A DNA stretch of 50,446 nucleotides from Pelagibacteraceae bacterium GOM-A1 (GTDB lineage Bacteria; Pseudomonadota; Alphaproteobacteria; Pelagibacterales; Pelagibacteraceae). The notes under the pieces are model-generated. The model was given only the letters and a program-made list of their open reading frames with translations, searched no databases and had not been told where the DNA came from. Positions 18,543 through 28,606 of the stretch are shown piece by piece (position 1 is the first letter of the stretch; each line of letters starts with the position of its first letter). The stretch is from positions 1 to 50,446 of the forward strand of contig LHBX01000073.1 of assembly GCA_001704065.1 (NCBI GenBank), written 5' to 3'. The position numbers and the translations under genes were made by a program.

Positions 18543-19204
18543 TGGCATTTTTAAATTCAATATTAAAAAATTCGTCAAATCACAAAACTCCTTTTGAACA
18601 TTGGGAATTAAATCAACCACTAACAGACGGCCAAGTTCATGAAATTGTAAACGCTGATATAGCTAATCCGATAGAACATAATTTAAACTATGATGGTACA
18701 AGAGCAATTGATGGAGGTGAAGGCAAGTTTAGAGAAGGCATATCAGACGGAGGCAAAGCATTAAAATTTAGATGTTTTGTTACAAAAGAAAATTCAAATC
18801 AATTTCCTAATCTTGTTGAATTTATTAAAGAACTTCAAAATCCATCGACTTACAAAAAAATTTCTGAAATGATAAATAAAGATCTTTCTAAATCATATGT
18901 AAGAGTTGAAGTTATCTGTGACAGAAAAGGATTCTGGTTAAAACCACATTGCGATATTAAAGAAAAACTGATGTCATGTTTATTATTCGTAAACAAACAT
19001 AATGAAAAAGAAGATTTAGGTACAGATTTTTATGATGAAAATTTAAAATTAGCAAAAACTGTTCCTTACAAAGATAATTATGGTTATTTCTTTTCAAGTG
19101 GTCCTAACACATGGCATGGTATGGAAAAAAAAGAAATAGTAAAAGAAAGGAGATGTCTTCAAGTTAATTATGTTACATTTGAGACAGATTGGAAAGTCAA
19201 TTAA
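18542..19204 (+). CDS. Probable 2-oxoglutarate/Fe(II)-dependent oxygenase
   Basis: A 220-residue protein with a plausible 2OG-Fe(II) facial triad: His136-x-Asp138 in LKPHCDIKEK and His192 in NTWHGMEKK, followed about 11 residues later by Arg203/Arg204 (KERRCLQVNY) to hold the 2-oxoglutarate carboxylate. Spacing and the strand pattern around LMSCLLFVNK fit a double-stranded beta-helix of the prolyl-hydroxylase-like group. No substrate is evident. Translationally coupled to the ELM1-like gene, so a modification of a glycan or envelope component is one idea, unproven. Confidence 0.72.
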   Translation: MAFLNSILKNSSNHKTPFEHWELNQPLTDGQVHEIVNADIANPIEHNLNYDGTRAIDGGEGKFREGISDGGKALKFRCFVTKENSNQFPNLVEFIKELQNPSTYKKISEMINKDLSKSYVRVEVICDRKGFWLKPHCDIKEKLMSCLLFVNKHNEKEDLGTDFYDENLKLAKTVPYKDNYGYFFSSGPNTWHGMEKKEIVKERRCLQVNYVTFETDWKVN

Positions 19205-19206
19205 AA

Positions 19207-22200
19207 TTAATTATCTTGCAAAGATTTAACTCTTAGTTTTGTAGTTTTTAAAGATTTTATTGCTTCTAAGAATGAATAGGCTGTAGACATATTCGTGCAA
19301 TAAGGAATTTTGTTTGCAAGAGTTCCTCTTCTTAATGCTCTTGCATCGCTAATTCTGTGTTCAGAATTTCCACCTCCAGTATTTATTACCAAAGATATTT
19401 TTTTTGAATTTAAAACATCTACTATATGTGGTCTACCACTACTCACTTTATTAATTTTTTTACATTTCATTCCGTTTTGTTTTAAAATCTCCGAAGTTCC
19501 TTTGGTTGCAGAAAGTGTGAATCCAAGTTTTATTAATCTTTGTGCAACACCTATTATTTCTTGCTTGTGAGAGTCTTTTACTGATAAGAATGCCATTCCT
19601 TTAGTTGGCAACGAATTAGAAGCAGCAATTTGACTTTTTGCAACAGCCATTCCAAAATCATCATCGAAACCCATTACTTCACCAGTAGACTTCATCTCAG
19701 GGCCAAGTAATAAATCACTATCTGGAAATTTATTGAATGGAAATACTGCTTCCTTAACGGCAAATTTTTTGTTGGTTTTATATTTTAATTTATATTTACT
19801 TAACTTTTCCCCAGACATTATTCTTGATGCAATTTTTGCAAGCGGAATGCCGTTTGCTTTTGAAACAAAGGGGACGGTTCTGCTTGCTCTAGGATTAACT
19901 TCAATGACAAAAATTTCATCATTTTTAATTGCAAATTGAATATTTAAAAATCCTTTAACTTTTAAAGCCAGAGCTAATTTTTTTGTTTGTATTTTAAGTT
20001 CTCTTAAAAGATTTGCCTTTATTGATACCGGTGGCAAGCAGCAAGCAGAGTCTCCAGAATGAATTCCGGCTTCTTCAATGTGTTGCATTATTCCAGCAAC
20101 ATAAACATCTTTCCCATCTGAAATTGCATCTACATCTACTTCCATCGCATTGTCTATAAATTTATCAATTAAGATTGGATTTTGCTCTGATGCTTTGAAG
20201 GCCTCATTGATAAATTGTTTCAATTGACTTTTATCATGAACAATCTCCATAGCTCTTCCACCCAAAACATAAGAAGGTCTAACAACTACAGGTAATCCAA
20301 TTTTTTCAGCAACATTAATAGCTTGATCGAATTTGTAGGCTATTCCGCTTTCAGCTTGTTTTAATTTAAGTTTTATAAGTAACTCTCTAAATCTGTCTCT
20401 ATCTTCTGCAAGATCAATCGATTTATATTGTGTCCCTAAAATAGGTAATTTATTTTCATCTAAAAATTTAGCTAATTTGATAGGGGTTTGTCCTCCAAAT
20501 TGTGCAATAATCCCAATTAGATTTCCTTTTGATTTTTCTTTTAAAATTATATTCTCAACATACTCTTCAATTAAAGGTTCAAAGTATAATCTATCACTTG
20601 TATCATAATCTGTAGAAACAGTTTCCGGGTTACAATTTATCATTATTGTTTCAAAACCTGCTTCTTTTAAAGAAAAGCTGGCCTGACAACAGCAATAATC
20701 AAATTCTATACCTTGGCCAATTCTATTTGGTCCTCCACCTAGAATTATTATTTTCTTTTTATTGCTTGGCTCAGCTTCGCATTCAGTTTTAATAGAAAAA
20801 TTTCTTTGATACGTAGAATACATATAAGGTGTAAAAGATTTAAATTCTGCAGCACAGGTATCAACTTTTTTAAAAACAGGCATAACTTTTAGTGCTTTTC
20901 TTCTTGATTTGACGACTGTTTCTTTTTGATCAGTTAATTGTGAGATCTTTTTGTCAGAAAAGCCTGTTGATTTGATTCTATTAAATTCCCCAAAAGTTTT
21001 GGGCAGTCCTTTTGAGATTAATATTTTTTCTTCATCAACTATTTCCTTAATTTGATTTAAAAACCAAGGATCTACCTTTGATAATTTATATATAATATCT
21101 AAAGAAATTTTTTTTCTAAAAGCCTCAGCAATCAAAAGTAATTTGTTTGGAACATTGATTTTTAAATTTTTAAGGATTTCTTTTTTTGAATAGTTAAAAA
21201 TATTATCTAATCCTGATAAACCAGTTTCAAGTGAAACCAGGGCTTTTTGAAAAGATTCTTTGAAGTTTCTCCCAATTGCCATTGCTTCACCAACTGATCT
21301 CATGGATGTGCCTAAAATTGCCTCTGTGTCAGAAAATTTTTCAAACGTAAACCTTGGAATTTTTGTAACAACATAATCAATTGTTGGTTCAAAAGAAGCT
21401 GGTGTTACTTTAGTTATTTCATTTTGTAGTTCATCAAGAGTATAACCAACTGCTAATTTTGCTGCTACTTTTGCTATTGGAAAGCCCGTTGCTTTTGAAG
21501 CTAATGCAGATGATCTTGAAACTCTCGGGTTCATTTCAATAATTACCATTCTTCCATTTTTTGGATTTATGGCAAATTGAACATTTGAACCTCCTGTTTC
21601 AACACCTATTTTTCTTAAGCAAGCAATAGATGCATTTCTCATTATTTGATACTCTTTATCTGTAAGTGTTAATGCTGGAGCTATTGTAACAGAATCGCCG
21701 GTGTGAGTTCCCATTGGATCAACATTTTCTATTGAACAGATAATTATACAATTATCATTTCGATCCCTAACAACCTCCATCTCAAATTCTTTCCAGCCAT
21801 CTAAACATTCTTCAACCAAAACCTGATTTTGAGGAGACTCATTCATTCCTTCTTTAACAATTTTAAAAAAATCTTTTTGTGTTCTAGCAATTCCTCCACC
21901 TAATCCACCCAAAGTAAATGAAGGTCTAATAATTGCAGGAAGACCAATTTTGTTTAAACATTTTTTAGCGTTTGAAAATTTATTCAAAACCTCTGATTTT
22001 GGTAAATCAATACCAATATCAGACATATTCTTTCTAAATTTTTTTCTATCTTCAGCATTTGCTATAGCTTTGGAGTTTGCTCCAATAAGTTCAATTTTGT
22101 ACTTTTTAAGTAAACCAATTTTCTCTGCATTAATTGCAAGATTTAATGCTGTTTGACCACCCATTGTAGGTAGAATAGCATCAGGCCTTTCTTTTTTAAT

Positions 22201-22431
22201 GACCTCTTCTAGTACTTCTAAAGATATTGGTTCAATATAGGTTTTATCAGCAACACCAGGGTCAGTCATTATAGTTGCTGGATTTGAGTTTATTAATATT
22301 ACTTTATAACCTTCATCTTTTAATGCTTTACATGCTTGTGTTCCTGAATAATCAAATTCACAAGCTTGACCAATAATAATTGGTCCAGCTCCAATGACTA
22401 AAATTTTTTTAATATCTTTTCTTTTTGGCAT
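19207..22431 (-). CDS. carB: Carbamoyl-phosphate synthase large subunit
   Basis: Makes carbamoyl phosphate for pyrimidines and arginine, using ammonia channelled from CarA. The 1074 residues carry two homologous ATP-grasp halves: the first begins [19 protein letters not shown] with [19 protein letters not shown], the second [19 protein letters not shown] with [17 protein letters not shown]. The C-terminal allosteric MGS domain has TKGTSEILK and INTGGG. It overlaps the carA stop by 23 bp and ends 2 bp from the convergent oxygenase gene. Confidence 0.98.
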   Translation of the reverse strand: MPKRKDIKKILVIGAGPIIIGQACEFDYSGTQACKALKDEGYKVILINSNPATIMTDPGVADKTYIEPISLEVLEEVIKKERPDAILPTMGGQTALNLAINAEKIGLLKKYKIELIGANSKAIANAEDRKKFRKNMSDIGIDLPKSEVLNKFSNAKKCLNKIGLPAIIRPSFTLGGLGGGIARTQKDFFKIVKEGMNESPQNQVLVEECLDGWKEFEMEVVRDRNDNCIIICSIENVDPMGTHTGDSVTIAPALTLTDKEYQIMRNASIACLRKIGVETGGSNVQFAINPKNGRMVIIEMNPRVSRSSALASKATGFPIAKVAAKLAVGYTLDELQNEITKVTPASFEPTIDYVVTKIPRFTFEKFSDTEAILGTSMRSVGEAMAIGRNFKESFQKALVSLETGLSGLDNIFNYSKKEILKNLKINVPNKLLLIAEAFRKKISLDIIYKLSKVDPWFLNQIKEIVDEEKILISKGLPKTFGEFNRIKSTGFSDKKISQLTDQKETVVKSRRKALKVMPVFKKVDTCAAEFKSFTPYMYSTYQRNFSIKTECEAEPSNKKKIIILGGGPNRIGQGIEFDYCCCQASFSLKEAGFETIMINCNPETVSTDYDTSDRLYFEPLIEEYVENIILKEKSKGNLIGIIAQFGGQTPIKLAKFLDENKLPILGTQYKSIDLAEDRDRFRELLIKLKLKQAESGIAYKFDQAINVAEKIGLPVVVRPSYVLGGRAMEIVHDKSQLKQFINEAFKASEQNPILIDKFIDNAMEVDVDAISDGKDVYVAGIMQHIEEAGIHSGDSACCLPPVSIKANLLRELKIQTKKLALALKVKGFLNIQFAIKNDEIFVIEVNPRASRTVPFVSKANGIPLAKIASRIMSGEKLSKYKLKYKTNKKFAVKEAVFPFNKFPDSDLLLGPEMKSTGEVMGFDDDFGMAVAKSQIAASNSLPTKGMAFLSVKDSHKQEIIGVAQRLIKLGFTLSATKGTSEILKQNGMKCKKINKVSSGRPHIVDVLNSKKISLVINTGGGNSEHRISDARALRRGTLANKIPYCTNMSTAYSFLEAIKSLKTTKLRVKSLQDN

Positions 22432-23602
22432 ATTTTTTTATGTCTTTAACAAAATTACTAAATAAATATTTACTATCTTGTGGTCCAGGATTAGCTTCAG
22501 GATGATATTGAACTGAGAAAACTGGTTTATTTTTTAATCTTATTCCTTCAATAGAATTATCAAATAATGACAGATGTGTTATTTCCGTATTTTTTTTTAA
22601 GCTTTGCTTAACAACTTCAAATCCATGATTTTGACTGGTAATTTCTACTTTCTTAGTAATTAAATTTTTTACTGGATGATTTGCGCCCCTATGTCCTAAT
22701 TTCATCTTTTTGGTTTTTGCATCTAAAGCTAAAGCTAATATTTGATGACCCAAACATATTCCAAATAATGGAATGTTTTTTTTTATTAAATTTTTTACAA
22801 TTTTAATTGCATACTTTCCTGTTGCAGCAGGATCGCCTGGGCCGTTCGATAAAAAAATTCCATGAGGCTTTAGATTTAGTATATTATTTGAGTTTTCTTT
22901 ACAGGAAACAACTTTTACTTCACAATCGAAATCTGAAAAATACCTAAGTATATTTTTTTTAATCCCATAATCTATTGCAACAACTCTAAATTTTTTCTTA
23001 TTATTTTTTTCATAACCCCTATTTTTTTTCCAGGTTTTATACCCTTTCCAAATATAAGTTTTATTAGTTGAGACCTCTTGAGCAAGATCCATTCCGTTTA
23101 AACCAGGCCATTTAATTGATTTATTTATTAGTTTATTAATATTAAATTTACCATTTTTACTGTTTGATATTGTTCCTTTTGGAGCCCCTTTATCTCTGAT
23201 AAAATTTGTTAAACTTCTAGTATCAAGACCAGTTATGCCTACTATTTTATTTTTTTTAAGCCACTTATCTAAATTTTGCAGAGACCTATAATTTGAAGGA
23301 CTTGTTATCTCTGAATTAAAAATAACTCCTCTTGTCCATATTTTATCAGACTCTATGTCTTCTTTGTTAGCCCCAACGTTCCCAATGTGTGGAAATGTAA
23401 AATTTATTATCTGTCCTGCATACGATGGATCAGATATTATTTCTTGGTAACCAGTTAATGATGTATTAAAGCATACCTCTCCAGTTGCCTCTCCTGTATG
23501 TCCTAGCCCAATCCCTTTAAAGACTGATTTATTTTCAAGAACTAAAATAGCTGTGTTAAAATTGGAGAGATGTGAAGTTTTGTTTTTTCGTTTTAAAGTC
23601 AA
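22409..23602 (-). CDS. carA: Carbamoyl-phosphate synthase small subunit (glutamine amidotransferase)
   Basis: Hydrolyses glutamine and passes ammonia to CarB. The 397 residues show the N-terminal CarA domain ([26 protein letters not shown]) and the class I amidotransferase domain with FLSNGPGDP, the nucleophile in [10 protein letters not shown], and the His-Glu pair in [11 protein letters not shown]. The start appears to be TTG at 23602; the codon before it is a stop and there is no ATG before the conserved region. The N-terminus (about 12 residues before [10 protein letters not shown]) is basic and unconserved. Confidence 0.96.
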   Translation of the reverse strand: MTLKRKNKTSHLSNFNTAILVLENKSVFKGIGLGHTGEATGEVCFNTSLTGYQEIISDPSYAGQIINFTFPHIGNVGANKEDIESDKIWTRGVIFNSEITSPSNYRSLQNLDKWLKKNKIVGITGLDTRSLTNFIRDKGAPKGTISNSKNGKFNINKLINKSIKWPGLNGMDLAQEVSTNKTYIWKGYKTWKKNRGYEKNNKKKFRVVAIDYGIKKNILRYFSDFDCEVKVVSCKENSNNILNLKPHGIFLSNGPGDPAATGKYAIKIVKNLIKKNIPLFGICLGHQILALALDAKTKKMKLGHRGANHPVKNLITKKVEITSQNHGFEVVKQSLKKNTEITHLSLFDNSIEGIRLKNKPVFSVQYHPEANPGPQDSKYLFSNFVKDIKKYAKKKRY

Positions 23603-23623
23603 TTACAACTCATAAGTTAAAGG

Positions 23624-23652
23624 TTAATACAATAAAACGTATTTATCCGCAA
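23624..23652 (-). promoter_or_regulatory. Candidate sigma-70 promoter for carAB
   Basis: On the minus strand, TTGCGG (23647-23652) and TATTAA (23624-23629) are separated by exactly 17 bp. Transcription would start near 23617, about 15 nt before the TTG start of carA. The fit is good for this AT-rich DNA because the -35 contains rare G/C bases, but it is unverified. Confidence 0.42.
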
Positions 23653-23731
23653 CAGATCTATAATAATTTTTTAAAAATACAATTTTTTCTTTTGAACAAT
23701 TTTGTCTATGAAGTACATTCTGATTATGACC

Positions 23732-24187
23732 ATGAGAGACAAAATAGATAACGATTACAAAAATGCTTTAAAATCAAAAGATAAAAATAAGATATCAACT
23801 TATAGGTTAATTTTATCTGGAGTTAAGGACTTAGATATTAACAACAGATCTGGCCCAAATAAAAAGGAGACAGACGATGAGGATATAAAAAAACTCTTAA
23901 AAAAAATGATCAAACAAAGATCCGAATCAATTGAAATATATAAAAAAAATAACAGGTCAGATTTATTAGAAATTGAACAAGGTGAGCTTGATGTTTTATC
24001 CGAATATTTACCCAAGCAATTATCTGAGGCAGATACAAAAAAGATATGTGAAGAAATTATAAAAAGTTCTGGAGCCTCTTCAATTAAGGATATGGGTAAA
24101 GTTATGGGTGAATTGAAAAAAAACCATGCTGATACAATTGATTTTTCGAAGGCAGGTCAGATTATTAAAAATTTACTTAATAGCTAA
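23732..24187 (+). CDS. GatB/YqeY-domain protein
   Basis: A YqeY-family protein of 151 residues, related to the tail domain of GatB that grips tRNA. The family start is visible as MRDKIDNDYKNALKSKDK, followed by STYRLILSGVKDLDI, and the C-terminal part has DMGKVMGELKK. The open frame extends upstream to a TTG at 23702, but ATG at 23732 starts exactly where the family begins, so I choose it. It overlaps dnaG by one base (TAATG). YqeY commonly precedes dnaG and rpoD in Alphaproteobacteria; its function is unclear. Confidence 0.88.
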   Translation: MRDKIDNDYKNALKSKDKNKISTYRLILSGVKDLDINNRSGPNKKETDDEDIKKLLKKMIKQRSESIEIYKKNNRSDLLEIEQGELDVLSEYLPKQLSEADTKKICEEIIKSSGASSIKDMGKVMGELKKNHADTIDFSKAGQIIKNLLNS

Positions 24188-25962
24188 TGAAATATCCAAA
24201 AGAATATTTAGACGAAATTAAAACTAGATTAAAAGTTTCAACAGTTGTTTCTAAAACTGTTAAACTTAAAAAAAGAGGTAAGGAGTTCGTTGGTTTATCA
24301 CCTTTTAAAACAGAGAAAACTCCATCATTTACAGTTAATGATGAAAAAGAATTTTACCATTGTTTTAGCACAAGTGAGCATGGAAATATTTTTGATTTTG
24401 TAATGAAAACTCAAAACCTTAGATTTGGTGAAGCGGTTAAAATACTTTCAAATCTCGCGGGGATGCAACCTTATACATTTTCTAAGCAAGATGAGGAAAG
24501 AGAGAACAAATGGAAATTATATAAATCTATATGTAGTAATTTTTCTGAATTTTATAAAAATGAATTATTCAAAAATGAGAATTCAATTAAGGCAAAAAAT
24601 TACCTTAAAGCAAGAGGGCTGACTGGAGTTGATGTTAAAAAATTTAATCTTGGTTTTGTAACAGAGAATTTAGATTATTATGAAATCCTTAAAAAGGATT
24701 TTGATGAAGAAATTATTAAAGATACAGGTCTATTTTACTTTGATGAGAAGAAAAAAAAATATATTTCAAGATTTAGAAACAGAATAATTTTTCCCATAAA
24801 TAATATATCTGGAAATGTAATAGGTTTTGGCGGAAGAATTGTAGAAGATAATAAAAATTTAGCCAAATACATTAATTCTCCAGAGACACCTTTTTTCAAG
24901 AAAGGATCAAACTTATATAATCTTGATAAAGCAAGAAAATTATCGAATAAATTAGAAGATGTTTATTTGGTTGAGGGTTATATGGATGTTATTGGTTTAT
25001 CAAAAAATGGAATAGAAAATACTGTTGCAAATCTTGGAACTGCTTTAACAAGTAAACAGATACAAATTTTAAATCAATTCTATAATCATATCATCATCTG
25101 TTTTGATGGTGATCAAAGTGGTTATAAAGCTGCATTAAGAGCTGCAGAGAATATTATAGGTGAAATAAAACCTGATAAAAAAATTTCTTTTCTACTTTTA
25201 GAAGATAATTTAGATCCAGACAATTATGTTAATAAATATGGTAAAGAAAAATTTTTAGAAATTTCAAATCAGAAAATTATACCTATACATAAATTTATTT
25301 TTGAACATTATATGACTCAAACAACTGAAAGTCCTAGTTCAAGAGCAATTTTTGAAAAAAAACTACGAGAGATTGCCTCAAATATTAAAGACAGTTTTGT
25401 AAAAAAATACACGCTAGAGTACTTTCTTGAAAAAGTTTCAGAGTTAACACCAAATATTAATTCTAAATTTAACAAAAATTATAAAAAATTTGCAAAATCT
25501 CTTGCTAAAACTAAAAGTTACTATAACGAGACGAAATCATTAAAATCTTTTGAGATTAAAGAATTTTCATTTTTATATGTATTATTTGCTAAACCTAAAT
25601 TAATCAGTGAAAACTTTCATCTAATAGATAATGTCAAATTATATAGCGAAGAAAATAAGCAATTATTCGCTGAGATTTTAAATCAATCAGAAAATTTATT
25701 AAACTTAGACTTGCAAAAATTAAATGTGGATAAAAATCTTATTAATAGAGTTATGAATTACGCTTCTGTTAAACATATAATTTCAAAAAACTTAAATGAT
25801 GATGAAAAAATTTTAGAAATTTTTATAGAGATTATACAAGATCTTAAAAACTATGAATTAGAGCAAAGAATATCTGAATTAGAATCAAAGTTTTCAGAAG
25901 ATATGAATGAAACCACATTTAATGAGATAAAAGAGTTAAAAAAACAACAAAAAATGAACTAA
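24187..25962 (+). CDS. dnaG: DNA primase with a degenerate zinc-finger domain
   Basis: Synthesises RNA primers at the replication fork. The 591 residues contain a CHC2-like N-terminal domain (1-95), the catalytic core with the RNA-polymerase motif region (FRNRIIFPI, GFGGRI) and TOPRIM (YLVEGYMDVIGL, CFDGDQSG), and a C-terminal helicase-binding region. Odd: the usual zinc ligands CPFH are SPFK here (Ser38, Lys41) and the second pair C-x2-C is C-x2-T (Cys59, Thr62), so only one of four ligands remains. The fold-conserving residues EKTPSFTV and HGN-FDF are intact. Confidence 0.96.
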   Translation: MKYPKEYLDEIKTRLKVSTVVSKTVKLKKRGKEFVGLSPFKTEKTPSFTVNDEKEFYHCFSTSEHGNIFDFVMKTQNLRFGEAVKILSNLAGMQPYTFSKQDEERENKWKLYKSICSNFSEFYKNELFKNENSIKAKNYLKARGLTGVDVKKFNLGFVTENLDYYEILKKDFDEEIIKDTGLFYFDEKKKKYISRFRNRIIFPINNISGNVIGFGGRIVEDNKNLAKYINSPETPFFKKGSNLYNLDKARKLSNKLEDVYLVEGYMDVIGLSKNGIENTVANLGTALTSKQIQILNQFYNHIIICFDGDQSGYKAALRAAENIIGEIKPDKKISFLLLEDNLDPDNYVNKYGKEKFLEISNQKIIPIHKFIFEHYMTQTTESPSSRAIFEKKLREIASNIKDSFVKKYTLEYFLEKVSELTPNINSKFNKNYKKFAKSLAKTKSYYNETKSLKSFEIKEFSFLYVLFAKPKLISENFHLIDNVKLYSEENKQLFAEILNQSENLLNLDLQKLNVDKNLINRVMNYASVKHIISKNLNDDEKILEIFIEIIQDLKNYELEQRISELESKFSEDMNETTFNEIKELKKQQKMN

Positions 25963-25967
25963 AAATA

Positions 25968-25990
25968 AAAAAAATCACATAGATTTTTTT
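25968..25990 (+). terminator. Weak A/T hairpin between dnaG and rpoD
   Basis: An inverted repeat, seven A followed by TC, a 5-nt loop ACATA, then GA followed by seven T, lies 6 bp after the dnaG stop. It has the shape of an intrinsic terminator with a U-run, but the stem has only one G-C pair. It could attenuate between dnaG and rpoD or be chance in this AT-rich DNA. Confidence 0.3.
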
Positions 25991-26029
25991 GTATTAGACA
26001 TTATATAAGTCCTTCAAACATTTTAAATT

Positions 26030-27856
26030 GTGGAACGAATAATAACAAAATCATTTGCAAGATTAATGGGTCGAGGTATCCATCGTGGATTTATAACTCA
26101 TGAAGAGTTAAACAAATCTTTAGGTAAACGAAATTTATCAAGTGAAAATCTTGCGCAGGCATTTATTCATATACTTGATGAAAATATTCTTCTAGTCGAA
26201 AAAAAATCTGATTACAAAGTTTTAAGGAAAAAAGATTCATCCTCCAAAGAAGAAGGCAAGACATTAGAGAAAAGCGATGATCCAATTAGAATGTATTTAA
26301 GGGAGATGGGTGGAGTTGAGTTATTATCTAGAGAAGGTGAAATAGCAATCGCAAAAAGAATTGAAGCAGGTAAAGATGTTATGTTAAATGCATTATCTCA
26401 AAGTCCAATCACAGCACAACAGTTTTTTGAATGGGATACTAAACTTCAAAACGATGAGATTTTAGTAAGAGAAATTATTGATATTGATACAAATTACATG
26501 GATGACGAAGATAATTCAAATGGTTCAAAACAAAAAAAACAAGATGAAGATCAAAATCAAGAAGATAGCAATAATGGAGACGAGGATGAATTTAATCCAA
26601 CGCTTGCTGCGATGGAAACAGAAATTAAGCCTAAAGTTTTACAAACAGTTCATACATTAAATAAAGAATATAATAAGTTAATCAAATACCAAAAAGAAAA
26701 GCTTGATTGTGTTTTAAATTCAAATAAATTTTCTCCTTCTAAAGAAAAAAACTATAAAAAAATTGTAGATGATATACTCGAACATATCAAATCTCTTCAA
26801 TTATCACCTTCAGTATTAGAGGAATTAGTTCAAAAACATTATTTAGAGAATAAAAAAATAGTTTCTCTAGAGGGAAATTTACTAAGACTTGCTTTAGATG
26901 CTAAAATATCAAGAGATGAGTTTATAAAGTTTTATATTGGAAATGAGATTAATCCTAGTTTAAAGCAATTTTTAGATACAAATGAAACTTGGAAAAAATT
27001 TTTTCAAAAAAATAAAAATGAATTTAAAAATATTCGAGACAGACTAGTTGAGATAAGTCATAAATTGGGTATTTCGGTTACCGAGTTTAAAAAAATGGTA
27101 AGCAGAATCCAAAAAGGAGAAAAAGAGTCAAGGATAGCTAAAAAAGAAATGGTTGAAGCCAATTTAAGATTAGTAATATCGATAGCAAAAAAATATACAA
27201 ATAGAGGTCTTCAGTTTTTAGACTTAATCCAAGAAGGAAATATTGGATTAATGAAGGCAGTAGATAAGTTTGAGTATAGAAGAGGTTATAAATTTTCAAC
27301 CTACGCAACATGGTGGATTAGACAGGCTATTACAAGATCTATAGCAGATCAGGCAAGAACTATAAGAATACCTGTGCACATGATTGAAACTATAAATAAA
27401 ATTGTTAGAACACAAAGACTGATATTAAGCGAGTTTGGACGAGAAGCAACACCTGAGGAATTAGCAAAAAAATTAAGAATGCCTCTAGAGAAAGTTAGAA
27501 AAGTATTAAAAATTTCTAAAGAGCCTGTTTCACTTGAAAAACCTGTGGGAGATGAAGAAGATAGTAGTTTAGGAGATTTTATTGAAGACACAAAAGCATT
27601 GGCTCCATTAGAGCAAGCAATAAAATCAAACTTAAGTGAGGCAACGACAAAAATTTTATCAACTTTGACACCCAGGGAAGAAAGAGTTTTGAGAATGCGT
27701 TTTGGTGTTGGAATGAATACAGATCACACCTTAGAGGAAGTTGGACTTCAGTTTTCAGTAACCAGAGAACGAATTCGTCAGATTGAAGCAAAAGCTCTTA
27801 GAAAATTAAAACATCCAAGTAGATCTAAGCAACTTAAAAGTTTCTTGGATAGTTAG
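26030..27856 (+). CDS. rpoD: RNA polymerase primary sigma factor (sigma-70)
   Basis: The housekeeping sigma factor, 608 residues. Region 1.1 is present ([13 protein letters not shown]), then region 1.2 ([16 protein letters not shown]), an acidic non-conserved insert (about residues 160-190), region 2 with [18 protein letters not shown] and the -10-binding stretch [18 protein letters not shown], region 3, and the region 4.2 helix-turn-helix [16 protein letters not shown]. The start is GTG with no obvious Shine-Dalgarno. Its TAG stop shares its last G with the first base of the following tRNA gene. Confidence 0.98.
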   Translation: MERIITKSFARLMGRGIHRGFITHEELNKSLGKRNLSSENLAQAFIHILDENILLVEKKSDYKVLRKKDSSSKEEGKTLEKSDDPIRMYLREMGGVELLSREGEIAIAKRIEAGKDVMLNALSQSPITAQQFFEWDTKLQNDEILVREIIDIDTNYMDDEDNSNGSKQKKQDEDQNQEDSNNGDEDEFNPTLAAMETEIKPKVLQTVHTLNKEYNKLIKYQKEKLDCVLNSNKFSPSKEKNYKKIVDDILEHIKSLQLSPSVLEELVQKHYLENKKIVSLEGNLLRLALDAKISRDEFIKFYIGNEINPSLKQFLDTNETWKKFFQKNKNEFKNIRDRLVEISHKLGISVTEFKKMVSRIQKGEKESRIAKKEMVEANLRLVISIAKKYTNRGLQFLDLIQEGNIGLMKAVDKFEYRRGYKFSTYATWWIRQAITRSIADQARTIRIPVHMIETINKIVRTQRLILSEFGREATPEELAKKLRMPLEKVRKVLKISKEPVSLEKPVGDEEDSSLGDFIEDTKALAPLEQAIKSNLSEATTKILSTLTPREERVLRMRFGVGMNTDHTLEEVGLQFSVTRERIRQIEAKALRKLKHPSRSKQLKSFLDS

Positions 27857-27930
27857 GGCCGTTAGCTCAATAGTAGAGTACTGCATTGACATTGCAGGGG
27901 TAGTTGGAGCGTAACCAACACGGCCCACCA
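27856..27930 (+). tRNA. tRNA-Val (anticodon GAC) with non-canonical D- and T-loops
   Basis: All four stems are complete: acceptor 27856-27862 with 27920-27926 (7 bp), D stem GCTC/GAGT, anticodon stem CTGCA/TGCAG, T stem GTTGG/CCAAC. The anticodon loop TTGACAT puts GAC at 27888-27890. A discriminator A and encoded CCA follow. Unusual: the T-loop is AGCGTAA where TTCRANY is expected, and the D-loop AATAGTA has one G, not the usual GG pair. The first base is also the last base of the rpoD stop codon. Perfect stems argue against a decayed pseudogene. Confidence 0.85.
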
Positions 27931-27990
27931 TTAATAAATTATCTTCAATTGCTAAGATAAAAAAAATAGTATATTTAAGAGTTCATTTTA

Positions 27991-28067
27991 GGGCCTGTAG
28001 CTCAGTTGGTTAGAGCAGTACACTCATAATGTATTGGTCCCAGGTTCGAGTCCTGGCGGGCCCACCA
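27991..28067 (+). tRNA. tRNA with CAT anticodon, probably tRNA-Ile2 (lysidine type)
   Basis: A canonical cloverleaf: acceptor GGGCCTG/CGGGCCC, D-loop with GG, anticodon loop CTCATAA (CAT at 28025-28027), T arm CCAGG-TTCGAGT-CCTGG and encoded CCA. CAT can mean elongator Met, initiator Met or Ile2. It lacks the initiator 1-72 mismatch. The acceptor pairs C4-G69 and C5-G68 are those reported as positive determinants for TilS, which makes lysidine on tRNA-Ile2, so Ile2 is favoured over elongator Met. Co-directional with and 60 bp behind the tRNA-Val gene. Confidence 0.9.
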
Positions 28068-28143
28068 AATCAAGTAAAATCAATGTTAATAAATTATAGT
28101 TTTTTATAATCTAAGTAAAAACTGTATTATTATAATAAATAAA

Positions 28144-28599
28144 ATGAAGTTTAAAATAAAAATCAAACCTAAAATATCATACTATGTTTCAATATTAGTC
28201 TCTTCTGTAATTCTTTTTTATTTTGCTTATAAAGCAATTTTTGCATATTTAATTCACCGAGAATTATACGGAGGAGGATTAGATACATTAGTCTTATTGC
28301 GTGCTTCTATTTCAGGAATAATGCTGCTTTTAATACTTTTATTTATTCAGTTTATAAAAATACCTGACTTAAAAAGTCACCGTACAATTATAAGAGGTGT
28401 ATTTATTGGATGGACAAGTGTATTTGTAATATTGATGATTGTTAATTTGAGCTCAATTTATTTCATTACATTAACTGGACTAGTATCATTTTTTTCATTA
28501 ATTACATTATTCAGCTTAGAGGACCAAATTAAAGAGGAAAAAAATACTCTTACAGAAAAAGAAATTTATCTTCTTCAACAACTTGCAAAAAAAAAATAA
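28144..28599 (+). CDS. Small inner-membrane protein, function unknown
   Basis: A 151-residue protein with a basic N-terminus (KFKIKIKPK) and four probable membrane helices near residues 13-33, 49-67, 85-103 and 107-123, followed by a charged tail (EDQIKEEKNTLTEKE) probably in the cytoplasm. I do not recognise a family. It is followed 7 bp later by a CIA30-domain gene on the same strand, so the two may form an operon. Codon and base usage match the neighbours, with no sign of transfer. Confidence 0.65.
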   Translation: MKFKIKIKPKISYYVSILVSSVILFYFAYKAIFAYLIHRELYGGGLDTLVLLRASISGIMLLLILLFIQFIKIPDLKSHRTIIRGVFIGWTSVFVILMIVNLSSIYFITLTGLVSFFSLITLFSLEDQIKEEKNTLTEKEIYLLQQLAKKK

Positions 28600-28606
28600 T
28601 CTTGTT

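Noticed and set aside
23702-23731. Ten-residue N-terminal extension of the YqeY protein from a TTG start
   Set aside because: The family begins at MRDKIDND; the extension has no conserved residues and an ATG stands exactly at the family start.
27856-27930. tRNA-Val gene as a decayed pseudogene, because of its odd T- and D-loops
   Set aside because: Acceptor, D, anticodon and T stems all pair, CCA is encoded and the anticodon loop is normal. Random decay would break stems as often as loops.
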